The notes under the pieces: generated by a model | Told to the model about the DNA's origin: nothing | Databases searched by the model: none | Seen by the model: only the letters and a program-made list of their open reading frames with translations | In this document: positions 1-6,642 of the stretch, one piece after another | How the letters are laid out: the number at the start of each line of letters is the position of its first letter | How positions within the stretch are numbered: position 1 is the stretch's first letter | NCBI RefSeq assembly: GCF_003003005.1 | Contig: NZ_PVTR01000002.1 | Span: 1-64,000, forward strand | Direction: 5' to 3' | Length of the DNA: 64,000 nucleotides | Source of the DNA: Mongoliibacter ruber | GTDB lineage: Bacteria; Bacteroidota; Bacteroidia; Cytophagales; Cyclobacteriaceae | Position numbers and translations under genes: made by a program

Positions 1-103
1 CTGATTTTTTTCCACATTACAAAATTACAAAGGTTTCCCTATAGTGAAACAAAAAAGTTGGTTTATTTTTTACAAAATGTCTTCTTGTTGGGGTTTTGGT
101 AAT

Positions 104-246
104 CGCATATAACGTTTTGGCGCTTGGCGCAGTGGGGGATAAGATGCATTACACTTGATTGCAAGCAAGATGTACTAAAGTACGAAAAGGATTCGGTTTA
201 GCACTAAAACCCCCATTGCAGCCAAACGCGTGTTAGCGGCAGTTTT
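104..246. repeat. Palindromic cassette-type element 1 (attC-like)
   Basis: Two imperfect inverted arms, about 30 bases each, enclose a roughly 70-base AT-rich centre. The left arm runs from the TAAC at 110-113 through GGCGCAGTGGGGG. The right arm, from CCCCCATTGCAGCC at about 210, ends in GTTAGCGGCA. The outer AAC and GTT triplets and the interrupted stem resemble integron attC sites, although the seven-base core boxes are degenerate. The element ends inside the stop codon of the minus-strand gene that follows, so it lies directly 3' of that gene, as an attC site does in a cassette. The arms differ in sequence from the elements at 2338 and 17450. Bases 1-103 show nothing recognisable. Confidence 0.5.
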
Positions 247-1243
247 ATTTTTGGAAGTACGACCGTTTTATAACTACTAATGTAACCAGGCTTAAAAAGT
301 ATGCACACTTCCGATTAATTAAACTAAAGAAAAAATCTGAGTCTACTATATCAACGCTTTGAATGTTATTGTCTTGGGAGTTTTTCAAATGAAAAAATCT
401 ATTACGAATCGTAATGATAAAACTTGAGAATTCTGGAAACTTAATTGAAATCTTTGAATTTTTTTTATTCCTTGGTTCTTCAAAAATACTTTTATCACAG
501 ATGCTGAGTATTGTATTGTATACCCTTTCATTATACTCTTCCAAATCAGAAATGATATTTATATCGATAGATAACCTTTTATAATCTTTTTCAACACTCA
601 TTACATTTTCAATAAAATCTTTAAAAACTTTTAGTTCTCCCTTGTCTTTGTCGCCACTAAATAGAGTTTTTAAAATGTCGAAAGATTTTGAAAAGTCTTT
701 TGTGCTGGCTGCATACATTACCGGAAATGAATATGAAACGAACTCTAATATTCTGTATAGATGTAAAAATGCAACGGTGTGATTTTCTTTTGAAGTATGA
801 TAATAAAAGTTAGAAAACTCATTATTAAGTGACTCAAAAAAGTTTTTATTTCTATGGACTGCTCTTCTATCAGAAAGCACATCTGATAAATCCTTCAATG
901 AGAATGTATCCGAAATATATTTAGGTAAAATTTCTAGATTAGATTTACACTTTGTTTTCAAAACTTCGAGAAGGTTTGATATTGCTGTCTTTAAGCCTTC
1001 TTCAATAGACGTTTCACTTTTACTTTCTTCGCCTGCTATTGAGACAGGCTTTTCAACTGGATTCAAGAAATCTCGTGTTTGCTGAAATGTAATCTCTCGA
1101 AATGTCTGCTTTATCTGAATATTCCCAATGATGCCTCTAAGAATTAAATAAAAAGCTGGACTATTATTAATTTTCAAGTTAGGATATTGAGTAAATATTC
1201 TATCCTGTTCATCAATCTCTGAAAATTCAAAAGGCTCAACCAT
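245..1243 (-). CDS. HEPN-like protein of a two-gene accessory module
   Basis: No named family is recognised with certainty. The 332 residues look mostly helical. Two places resemble HEPN-domain proteins: an aromatic helix around Tyr163-Arg-Ile-Leu-Glu-Phe168, and Arg280-Asn281-Arg-Phe-Phe-His285, which fits the R-[NDH]-x(3)-H (Rx4-6H) active-site motif of HEPN ribonucleases. The start codon directly follows the stop of the upstream gene (TAAATG), so the two proteins are probably translationally coupled and work together. The gene is visibly AT-richer than the backbone genes, and its stop lies within a palindromic cassette-type element. I infer an RNA-cleaving effector in a defence or toxin-antitoxin-like pair. 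The motif is short, so this remains a hypothesis; a purely structural partner protein is the alternative. Confidence 0.6.
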   Translation of the reverse strand: MVEPFEFSEIDEQDRIFTQYPNLKINNSPAFYLILRGIIGNIQIKQTFREITFQQTRDFLNPVEKPVSIAGEESKSETSIEEGLKTAISNLLEVLKTKCKSNLEILPKYISDTFSLKDLSDVLSDRRAVHRNKNFFESLNNEFSNFYYHTSKENHTVAFLHLYRILEFVSYSFPVMYAASTKDFSKSFDILKTLFSGDKDKGELKVFKDFIENVMSVEKDYKRLSIDINIISDLEEYNERVYNTILSICDKSIFEEPRNKKNSKISIKFPEFSSFIITIRNRFFHLKNSQDNNIQSVDIVDSDFFFSLINRKCAYFLSLVTLVVIKRSYFQK

Positions 1244-2266
1244 TTATTCCGTAATTGTTAATTCAAAAAAGACTTCAGCTAATTCTTCGATATTGAGTTC
1301 TCGATATTTCGCCAAGTTTTGAATAAATTCTTTAGATAATTCTCTTCTAAATTTCCCTAAATTGATTTTGGATAGATTTAGTATTTTGAAGGCTGCTTCA
1401 AATTTTTGAAATTCAATTTCAAGTTGATTAGAATCTAACATATTTAAAAGTTGAAACGAATTATTAAACCCTACACTAAAGCCTATAAAATTATTGGCGG
1501 TTTGCAACCAGGTTAAACAATATAAGCTTTGGGAATGCCTTGCAACAAAAGCTATTACATCATAAAATTCGATCTGGTTATTTGAAATATCATTGTCCAA
1601 TATTCTACCGACAAGAATCTCATCCATTTTTTCTTCGATAATCTTAGAGTTCTCGTTATTGACGTTATTTGTCAAAAATGCCATATACCCTTTCGCAATA
1701 TCTCCAAGGCTGAAAGAGTTTTTTACTGGGTTTTCAAACTTTTCTTTTTCAGTTTGGACTGTGATTGCTAATTGTTCAAAGTCGAAAAGTTCTTTTGTTA
1801 ATATTTCAATCTGATGTCTGGGGGTCATTCCTTTTTGCCCATTGTTAAGGGTTATCATTCGATACAAAAGTTTGTCTTTGTTGTCGGCGATAATTATGTT
1901 GAAAAATATTTCTTTATTCCCATTGAATCCTTCCTTTTGAGATGCTCGCTCAAGTGTAGTAAGCCTTTGTATGCCATCCAAAATAAAGCCATGTGAGATA
2001 TTTTCATTTATATAATTACTCAATTCTTCAAGGCTATTTACATTGTTTTCCTTACTGACAAACGCAAGCGTCAAAGGCGGCATTAGACAGCCTGCCAAAA
2101 TATCCCGTTCTAACCTCTTGTAAAACTTAGAATCTAATATTTTTCTTTGCTCTTCAAGTTTATTGATAAGTGGATAGATTTTTTCCAGGGTGTATTTGTA
2201 GTCAGTCTCGGCTAAACCGCAAATACCACGAATCACATCGTCATGTGCTATATTGAAAATTTTCAT
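1244..2266 (-). CDS. ParB/DUF262-like (DGQHR-type) protein
   Basis: 340 residues. The segment Asp97-Gly-Ile-Gln-Arg-Leu-Thr-Thr-Leu105 matches the DGxQRLTTL signature of DUF262 and DGQHR proteins, which share the ParB/Srx fold and occur in DNA-modification-dependent restriction (GmrSD) and phosphorothioation (DndB) systems. A second conserved-looking block, Asn141-Asn-Gly-Gln followed by Arg150-His-Gln-Ile, is typical of the same group, where a helix after the fold carries LNxGQxxMS/T. The C-terminal 170 residues are helical and unassigned. It is the first gene of a pair whose second gene begins on the next base. Inferred role: nucleotide- or DNA-sensing partner, or control subunit, of the HEPN-like protein. 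Confident in the motif, unsure of the activity. Confidence 0.65.
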   Translation of the reverse strand: MKIFNIAHDDVIRGICGLAETDYKYTLEKIYPLINKLEEQRKILDSKFYKRLERDILAGCLMPPLTLAFVSKENNVNSLEELSNYINENISHGFILDGIQRLTTLERASQKEGFNGNKEIFFNIIIADNKDKLLYRMITLNNGQKGMTPRHQIEILTKELFDFEQLAITVQTEKEKFENPVKNSFSLGDIAKGYMAFLTNNVNNENSKIIEEKMDEILVGRILDNDISNNQIEFYDVIAFVARHSQSLYCLTWLQTANNFIGFSVGFNNSFQLLNMLDSNQLEIEFQKFEAAFKILNLSKINLGKFRRELSKEFIQNLAKYRELNIEELAEVFFELTITE

Positions 2267-2332
2267 TTGCTTTAATTTTACTCTAAAATACGTTTTTGTT
2301 GGTAGACTGTTTGTTATTCTCAGGGTTTTGTG

Positions 2333-2475
2333 AAAATTGCCGCTAACGTGATTCAGCTTGGAGACGGCGGGCTTTAGGAGCCGTTCCCATCCAGCCTACT
2401 CCTAACTTCTTAAAGATAGTAAACTTTCAATTTACTCTGAACCGCCCGCTGGATCCAAGGTGATGTTATAGCACG
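2333..2475. repeat. Palindromic cassette-type element 2 (attC-like)
   Basis: Imperfect inverted arms: CTTGGAGACGGCGGGC at 2357-2372 faces GCCCGCTGGATCCAAG at 2444-2459 (13 of 16 paired). The outer ends are GCTAAC and GTTATAGC. The 17-base segment ATTCAGCTTGGAGACGG (2351-2367) is shared exactly with elements at 4147 and 17454, and the centre is also similar to the 17450 copy. The element begins with AAAATTGCCGCTAAC (2333-2347), an inverted copy (14 of 15) of bases 232-246, so the two-gene module between them is bounded by inverted repeats. It lies 8 bases beyond the stop of the 2483-3445 gene. Confidence 0.65.
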
Positions 2476-2482
2476 TTTATTT

Positions 2483-3445
2483 TCATTCATCAATAACTTT
2501 AAAAGAATTGAAGAATTGGTTAGCCATTCTTTTATAAACTTCTTCATTTTCTTCAACTATCGGATATCTTGTTCTTAACCAATAAGTGGACTTTTTTCCT
2601 AATAGTAATTTGTCTAAAACTAATTCATTTTCTAAAGTATCTTGACTATAGGACTCAAAAATTGCTTTAGGATGAGGTATGTTTGCATCTACAATTATCT
2701 CCGATTGCCCCATAGCAATAAGGATCTTAACCAAATAATTTTCTATCGTTAGAGTATCATTACTGTTAAATTCAATATCAACTATCCAAAACTTAACACC
2801 GTACTTATCAAGCAAATAACCATTAAATTTTTCATCGTCAATAGATAATACAAGATTCTTAGGTGTTTCTGGGAAAAACACTTCAATATTTTCTGTCTCT
2901 TGAAAGATTGGAAAGTCAATGGATTTGTTCAACATTGAATCAATCTTGTATTCCCAATAATCCTGCTTAGCCCTAATGAGGCTATGATTTGTTTCTCGAT
3001 CATACAATTTTTGATATTGCCTGTCTCTTTGGATTCTGTCAATTACAAATTGGTGGGTTTCTGAGTAAGTAAGATTTTTTTCTTTAATAGATTGGTTAAT
3101 CTCTGTTGCAAAATAATGGGCAAGTTTTAAATGATATGCTTCGTGTCTGATCAAGTAATCGCTTGCATGATGTTTATGAATGAATGAATGAAATCGATCA
3201 ACAATTACAGCCACCTTTACCTCTGGTTTATCTAATATCCTATAGTTGTAAGAAATTCTTGCAGCCGCTTTTCCTTCATAAAATGGAGGTCTGCGTAAGA
3301 AATCGCTTTCATCAAGAATTGAATCTTCACTCCAAACTTTGTGCTGTTCAGGGTTAGTTTCTTTGCTGGAGACTTCCAAAAAGTAACAAACTATCAGCAT
3401 TGCCGAAAAAATAATAATACCAACTAACCTGTAAACCCTTACCAT
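2483..3445 (-). CDS. DUF922-like membrane-anchored predicted zinc protease
   Basis: 320 residues with one N-terminal membrane segment (about residues 6-23) and no clear signal cleavage, so probably anchored in the inner membrane and facing the periplasm. Residues 40-110 follow the DUF922 pattern: an acidic Ser-Asp-Phe-x-x-x-Pro-Pro stretch, an Ala-Ala-x-Ile-x-Tyr strand, and Leu-Ile-Arg-His101-Glu102-Ala-Tyr-His105 with the HExxH zinc-binding motif in a helix. The C-terminal half (about 190-320) is unassigned alpha/beta sequence. Its start overlaps the end of the upstream small membrane-protein gene by 7 bases, so they form one operon. The gene is AT-rich and has a cassette-type element just after its stop. 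Proteolytic activity is inferred only from the motif. Confidence 0.6.
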   Translation of the reverse strand: MVRVYRLVGIIIFSAMLIVCYFLEVSSKETNPEQHKVWSEDSILDESDFLRRPPFYEGKAAARISYNYRILDKPEVKVAVIVDRFHSFIHKHHASDYLIRHEAYHLKLAHYFATEINQSIKEKNLTYSETHQFVIDRIQRDRQYQKLYDRETNHSLIRAKQDYWEYKIDSMLNKSIDFPIFQETENIEVFFPETPKNLVLSIDDEKFNGYLLDKYGVKFWIVDIEFNSNDTLTIENYLVKILIAMGQSEIIVDANIPHPKAIFESYSQDTLENELVLDKLLLGKKSTYWLRTRYPIVEENEEVYKRMANQFFNSFKVIDE

Positions 3446-3849
3446 AAAGACAATTTAAAAATCTTTGATAAAATCAGGTTTATAAGAGATAAGGCAAATT
3501 CAGCCAAGCAAACTATAAATACAGATAAAATAATTAAGTTTGAATAGCTTCCTATCTGATAAAACTTGTTAACCAAATTCAAACTGATTCCAATCAAAAG
3601 AAAAATAAATAAGGCAGTGATTAGATTGTGAATCATCCTTCCCAATATTCGATTTCTCCTTTTGTGTTCCAAAAAATAAAATCTATGTTTAAGGAGAATC
3701 GGACCTAAAATAACCAAACTGAGAACAATATATTTTGAATCAAACAAACTTAGGTTTCTGAATAAAAAAGCAAGTGATAATAACATCAAGGCAGCAAACA
3801 AAGAAGAAAGGATTTCTCTATATGAAAAGGACCTTAAAAACTCTTTCAT
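3439..3849 (-). CDS. Four-helix small membrane protein
   Basis: 136 residues forming four hydrophobic segments (roughly 14-30, 38-55, 70-88 and 103-125), with basic loops (His-Lys-Arg-Arg-Asn-Arg near residue 62). No family recognised. It is translated just ahead of, and overlaps by 7 bases, the DUF922-like protease gene, which suggests that the two proteins associate in the membrane. Substrate, partner or immunity function cannot be told from the sequence. Two hairpin terminators lie upstream, so the pair is insulated from the genes on the right. Confidence 0.55.
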   Translation of the reverse strand: MKEFLRSFSYREILSSLFAALMLLSLAFLFRNLSLFDSKYIVLSLVILGPILLKHRFYFLEHKRRNRILGRMIHNLITALFIFLLIGISLNLVNKFYQIGSYSNLIILSVFIVCLAEFALSLINLILSKIFKLSLW

Positions 3850-4020
3850 TTGAATTCTACCTTTAAATGGTTCATTGATCTAATGTGCTATAACTTGTAT
3901 ATACCCCTGACAACTTTCAGGCTTAGCTAACCAACGATCGATAACTAAGCCTAATTTTGATAGTGAATTTATCAGAGTTATTTTGATCCTCTAAACCTAA
4001 CCATTTCCCATTACCCAAAA

Positions 4021-4040
4021 AATACCCTGTACTGGGTATT
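4021..4040. terminator. Hairpin terminator
   Basis: AATACCC and GGGTATT are separated by six bases, with A-runs before and T-runs after, so the hairpin could work in either direction. Confidence 0.65.
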
Positions 4041-4060
4041 TTTCATCTAAACCAAAAGAT

Positions 4061-4084
4061 AAAAGCTCCTCGAAAGGAGCTTTT
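4061..4084. terminator. Bidirectional hairpin terminator
   Basis: Perfect ten-base stem AAAAGCTCCT / AGGAGCTTTT with a CGAA tetraloop. The stem ends are A- and T-runs, so it can terminate both strands. Confidence 0.8.
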
Positions 4085-4140
4085 AGTACAATTAAGGGAT
4101 ATGATCAACTTTGAACACTTGCCAAAGTTGAAATTACCAG

Positions 4141-4255
4141 AACGGGATTCAGCTTGGAGACGGAGGGCAATCCCTATGGGAGGCGAGCATTCGGATACGT
4201 TTCTCTTCACGCCACTATAGCGTATAGCATTCCAATTGAGAGTGAAAAGTGCCAT
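4141..4255. repeat. Degenerate cassette-type element 3
   Basis: The left arm carries the shared ATTCAGCTTGGAGACGG (4147-4163), followed by GAGGGC. The later segment GCATTCGGATACGTTTCTCTTC (from about 4189) matches the 17450 element (GCATTCGGAGACGTTATCTTCC) after a roughly 20-base insertion. A matching right arm is not clear, and no minus-strand gene lies to its right, so it looks like the decayed end of the array. Confidence 0.5.
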
Positions 4256-4499
4256 TATGGCGCCTACATCCGAATTATCTAAACTTAAAACTAACTCTTA
4301 AATATCCAATCTGTCCAGAGAACTTTTTATTTGACCAAAACCCTTTTTTGTAATGTGTGTGATTACCAGCCTTCCAGCAGGAAGTACTTTACGGTTGGAG
4401 TTGAATATTTCCTCAGAACTATAAGAAACAGGAAACCTTTTGGAGATTAAAGTAGGTTAAACTTCGAAGTATGCTTTATAAGTTTTAATTTAGAGAAAT

Positions 4500-4766
4500 A
4501 TGAAAGACACCTTTAATCGGGAATCATTTAAGGAAAAACTGGATGCTCAATCTTCATTTCCATCCTTGTACATGTTTAAATTCATTGTGCCAAATGGTAA
4601 AGAAGAGGAGGTAGGAAAGTTATTGCCCAACAATAAAATGGAGCTTAAACAATCCTCAAAAGGCAAATATGTATCGGTGACGATCAAAGCCATGATGTCC
4701 AGTTCTGATGTTATTTTGGATATTTATGAGAAGGCATCAAAAATTGAAGGTGTCATTGCACTTTAA
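4500..4766 (+). CDS. DUF493 family protein
   Basis: 88 residues, the usual size for DUF493 (YbeD-like) proteins, which fold as a small alpha/beta domain resembling amino-acid-binding regulatory domains. Seen here: the N-terminal Phe-Lys-Glu-Lys-Leu helix, the strand [11 protein letters not shown], and the segment [10 protein letters not shown]. The family is widely conserved, but its molecular job is not established. First gene of a tight plus-strand series with the pterin dehydratase gene 11 bases downstream and rsmI after that. ATG start; no Shine-Dalgarno sequence, as usual in Bacteroidota. Confidence 0.85.
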   Translation: MKDTFNRESFKEKLDAQSSFPSLYMFKFIVPNGKEEEVGKLLPNNKMELKQSSKGKYVSVTIKAMMSSSDVILDIYEKASKIEGVIAL

Positions 4767-4777
4767 ACAAAAAAACT

Positions 4778-5005
4778 ATGTGGAAAGAAGAAAATAATAA
4801 ATTGAACAGAACTTTTGAATTTGGTGACTTTCAAGAAGCCTTTGCATTTATGACCAGGGTGGCTTTCCTTGCTGAAGCACAGGGCCATCATCCTAATTGG
4901 AGTAATGTATACAACAAGGTAACCATTGAGCTTACCACGCATGATGAAGGCAATAAAGTGACAGAAAAAGACCATAAATTGGCCAAAGCCATCGATAAGA
5001 TTTAA
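4778..5005 (+). CDS. 4a-hydroxytetrahydrobiopterin dehydratase (pterin carbinolamine dehydratase)
   Basis: 75 residues. The catalytic signature Gly-His-His-Pro-x-Trp near residue 36, followed by Tyr-x-x-Val-x-x-x-Leu-Thr-Thr-His-Asp, is clear. The enzyme dehydrates 4a-hydroxytetrahydrobiopterin so that the pterin cofactor of aromatic amino-acid hydroxylases can be recycled. It is somewhat shorter than the roughly 95-residue family norm because the N-terminal helix is reduced, but the active-site histidines are present. No phenylalanine hydroxylase is visible in the window. It starts 11 bases after the DUF493 stop and ends 2 bases before rsmI, so it is very likely cotranscribed with both. Confidence 0.85.
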   Translation: MWKEENNKLNRTFEFGDFQEAFAFMTRVAFLAEAQGHHPNWSNVYNKVTIELTTHDEGNKVTEKDHKLAKAIDKI

Positions 5006-5007
5006 AC

Positions 5008-5697
5008 ATGTCGGAACAGGAAGCAACACAGGTAAATCTCTACCTTGTACCTACTCCTATTGGCAACCTCAAGGATATTACCCTTAGGGCTATAGAAGTA
5101 CTCAAATCCGTAGATGTAATCCTGGCTGAGGATACCCGTACCACGGGAAAGCTTCTCAAGCATTTGGAGATCCAAAGACCACTTCAGAGTTACCATATTT
5201 TCAATGAGCACAAGACTGTAGAAAAACTGGTAGATCGCTTAGAAAAGGGAGAAGTAATGGCTTTAGTAAGCGATGCAGGCACTCCGGGGATATCTGATCC
5301 AGGTTTCTTATTGGTCAGGGCGGTAAAAGAGGCAGGACTCACGGTCAATTGCCTTCCAGGGGCTACTGCATTTGTCCCTGCTCTTGTCAATTCAGGATTG
5401 CCAAATGACAGGTTTACTTTTGAGGGGTTTTTACCTCATAAAAAAGGTCGAAAAACTCGTATAGAAAACCTCTTGGAGGAAAATCGTACAATGATCTTTT
5501 ATGAATCCCCACACCGCTTGATGAAAACGTTGGAACAACTCTCGGAAGCTTTTGGGCCTGAAAGGATGGCAAGTGTATCCCGTGAGCTTACCAAATTGTA
5601 TGAAGAAAATGTGCGGGGCACGCTTTCTGAACTGATCACTTACTACCAAGAGAATCCAATCAAAGGAGAGATTGTATTGGTGGTGCAGGGGAAATAA
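5008..5697 (+). CDS. rsmI: 16S rRNA (cytidine1402-2'-O)-methyltransferase RsmI
   Basis: 229 residues, the usual length in this phylum. The N-terminal motif Leu-Val-Pro-Thr-Pro-Ile-Gly-Asn-Leu-x-Asp-Ile-Thr, then Ala-Glu-Asp-Thr-Arg-x-Thr, and Ser-Asp-Ala-Gly-Thr-Pro-Gly-Ile-Ser-Asp-Pro-Gly near residue 87 are diagnostic of the SAM-dependent tetrapyrrole-methylase fold used by RsmI. The enzyme 2'-O-methylates C1402 in the decoding centre of 16S rRNA. The start is 2 bases after the pterin dehydratase stop. Phe-Tyr-Glu-Ser-Pro-His-Arg near residue 155 is also typical. Confidence 0.95.
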   Translation: MSEQEATQVNLYLVPTPIGNLKDITLRAIEVLKSVDVILAEDTRTTGKLLKHLEIQRPLQSYHIFNEHKTVEKLVDRLEKGEVMALVSDAGTPGISDPGFLLVRAVKEAGLTVNCLPGATAFVPALVNSGLPNDRFTFEGFLPHKKGRKTRIENLLEENRTMIFYESPHRLMKTLEQLSEAFGPERMASVSRELTKLYEENVRGTLSELITYYQENPIKGEIVLVVQGK

Positions 5698-5733
5698 CAA
5701 TCACACATTTTTAATTTCAAAAAAACTTATCCT

Positions 5734-6525
5734 ATGAATGACCTTTCGGAAATTCTCACAAAAACTATAGAAACGGCAAAAACAGCAGGCGCATTTATCA
5801 GAAATGAGTCCAAAACATTTGATAGAAGTAAAACCGAATCCAAAGGATTGAATGACCTTGTCTCTTATGTCGATAAAGAGGCAGAGAAGATAATTGTCAG
5901 CAGGCTCAAAGAAATCCTGCCAGAGGCGGATTTTATAGCAGAAGAAGGTACAGCAGTTCAGAGTGGCAAAGACTACACATGGATCATTGATCCCTTAGAT
6001 GGTACAACCAATTTTATTCATGGTATTCCCATATTTGCAGTCAGCATTGGCCTGAAACACCACGATGAATTGGTTTTGGGAGTAGTCTATGAAGTCAATT
6101 TTGATGAATGTTTTTATGCCAGGAAAGGAAATGGCGCCTTCATGAACGGCAAACCTATTCATGTCAGTAAACCAGCTACACTTTCAGAAAGTCTTGTCGT
6201 AACGGGCTTTCCATATTCTGCATTTGAAAAGATCGATGACTACCTGAAAATCTTAAGAAAGCTTATGGAAACATGTCACGGTTTGCGAAGGCTGGGATCA
6301 GCTGCTACAGACTTATGTTATGTTGCCTGTGGAAGGGCAGAAGGATTTTTCGAATACGACCTCAAACCATATGATGTAGCTGCAGGTGTTGTAATTTTAT
6401 CAGAGGCAGGCGGAAGCGTCTCGGATTTTTCAGGTGGGAATGATTTTTTGTTTGGGAGAGAAATTTTGGCAAGCAATTCGCATATTCATCCAGAGTTCCT
6501 TACAGAAATCCAGAAAATCTGGTAA
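5734..6525 (+). CDS. Inositol monophosphatase family protein
   Basis: 263 residues. Metal-binding motifs are intact: Ala-Glu-Glu-Gly near residue 70, Trp-Ile-Ile-Asp-Pro-Leu-Asp-Gly-Thr-Thr-Asn-Phe near 87-98, and the C-terminal Pro-Tyr-Asp-Val-Ala-Ala-Gly near 216. Such Mg2+-dependent enzymes dephosphorylate inositol 1-phosphate or related sugar phosphates; SuhB, CysQ-like and sugar-phosphatase roles exist in the family, and the substrate cannot be fixed from sequence. It follows rsmI by 36 bases and is probably in the same transcript. Confidence 0.9.
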   Translation: MNDLSEILTKTIETAKTAGAFIRNESKTFDRSKTESKGLNDLVSYVDKEAEKIIVSRLKEILPEADFIAEEGTAVQSGKDYTWIIDPLDGTTNFIHGIPIFAVSIGLKHHDELVLGVVYEVNFDECFYARKGNGAFMNGKPIHVSKPATLSESLVVTGFPYSAFEKIDDYLKILRKLMETCHGLRRLGSAATDLCYVACGRAEGFFEYDLKPYDVAAGVVILSEAGGSVSDFSGGNDFLFGREILASNSHIHPEFLTEIQKIW

Positions 6526-6642
6526 CCCCGTATCTTTACCTGAATTTTGCAATTGATTGTGTAACAAGTACCATTGCGAAATTCAGGTTTGATTCCTCAC
6601 CTTTGAAACGGGATTACGTATAATCCTAAAAATCATTTTTGT

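Larger units (their letters stand above)
3850..4499. other. 650-base gene-free junction between accessory tract and backbone
   Basis: The stretch holds two hairpin terminators (4021-4040 and 4061-4084), a degenerate third cassette-type element (4141-4255), and then about 240 bases without recognisable content before the DUF493 gene. A minus-strand reading frame of 70 codons across 4043-4255 coincides with the repeat and the hairpin and is judged not to be a gene. This is the boundary between the AT-rich cassette-like genes and ordinary chromosome. Confidence 0.6.

Noticed and set aside
4043-4255. 70-codon minus-strand frame
   Set aside because: It overlaps the repeat element and a hairpin terminator, so it reflects the repeat and not a gene.
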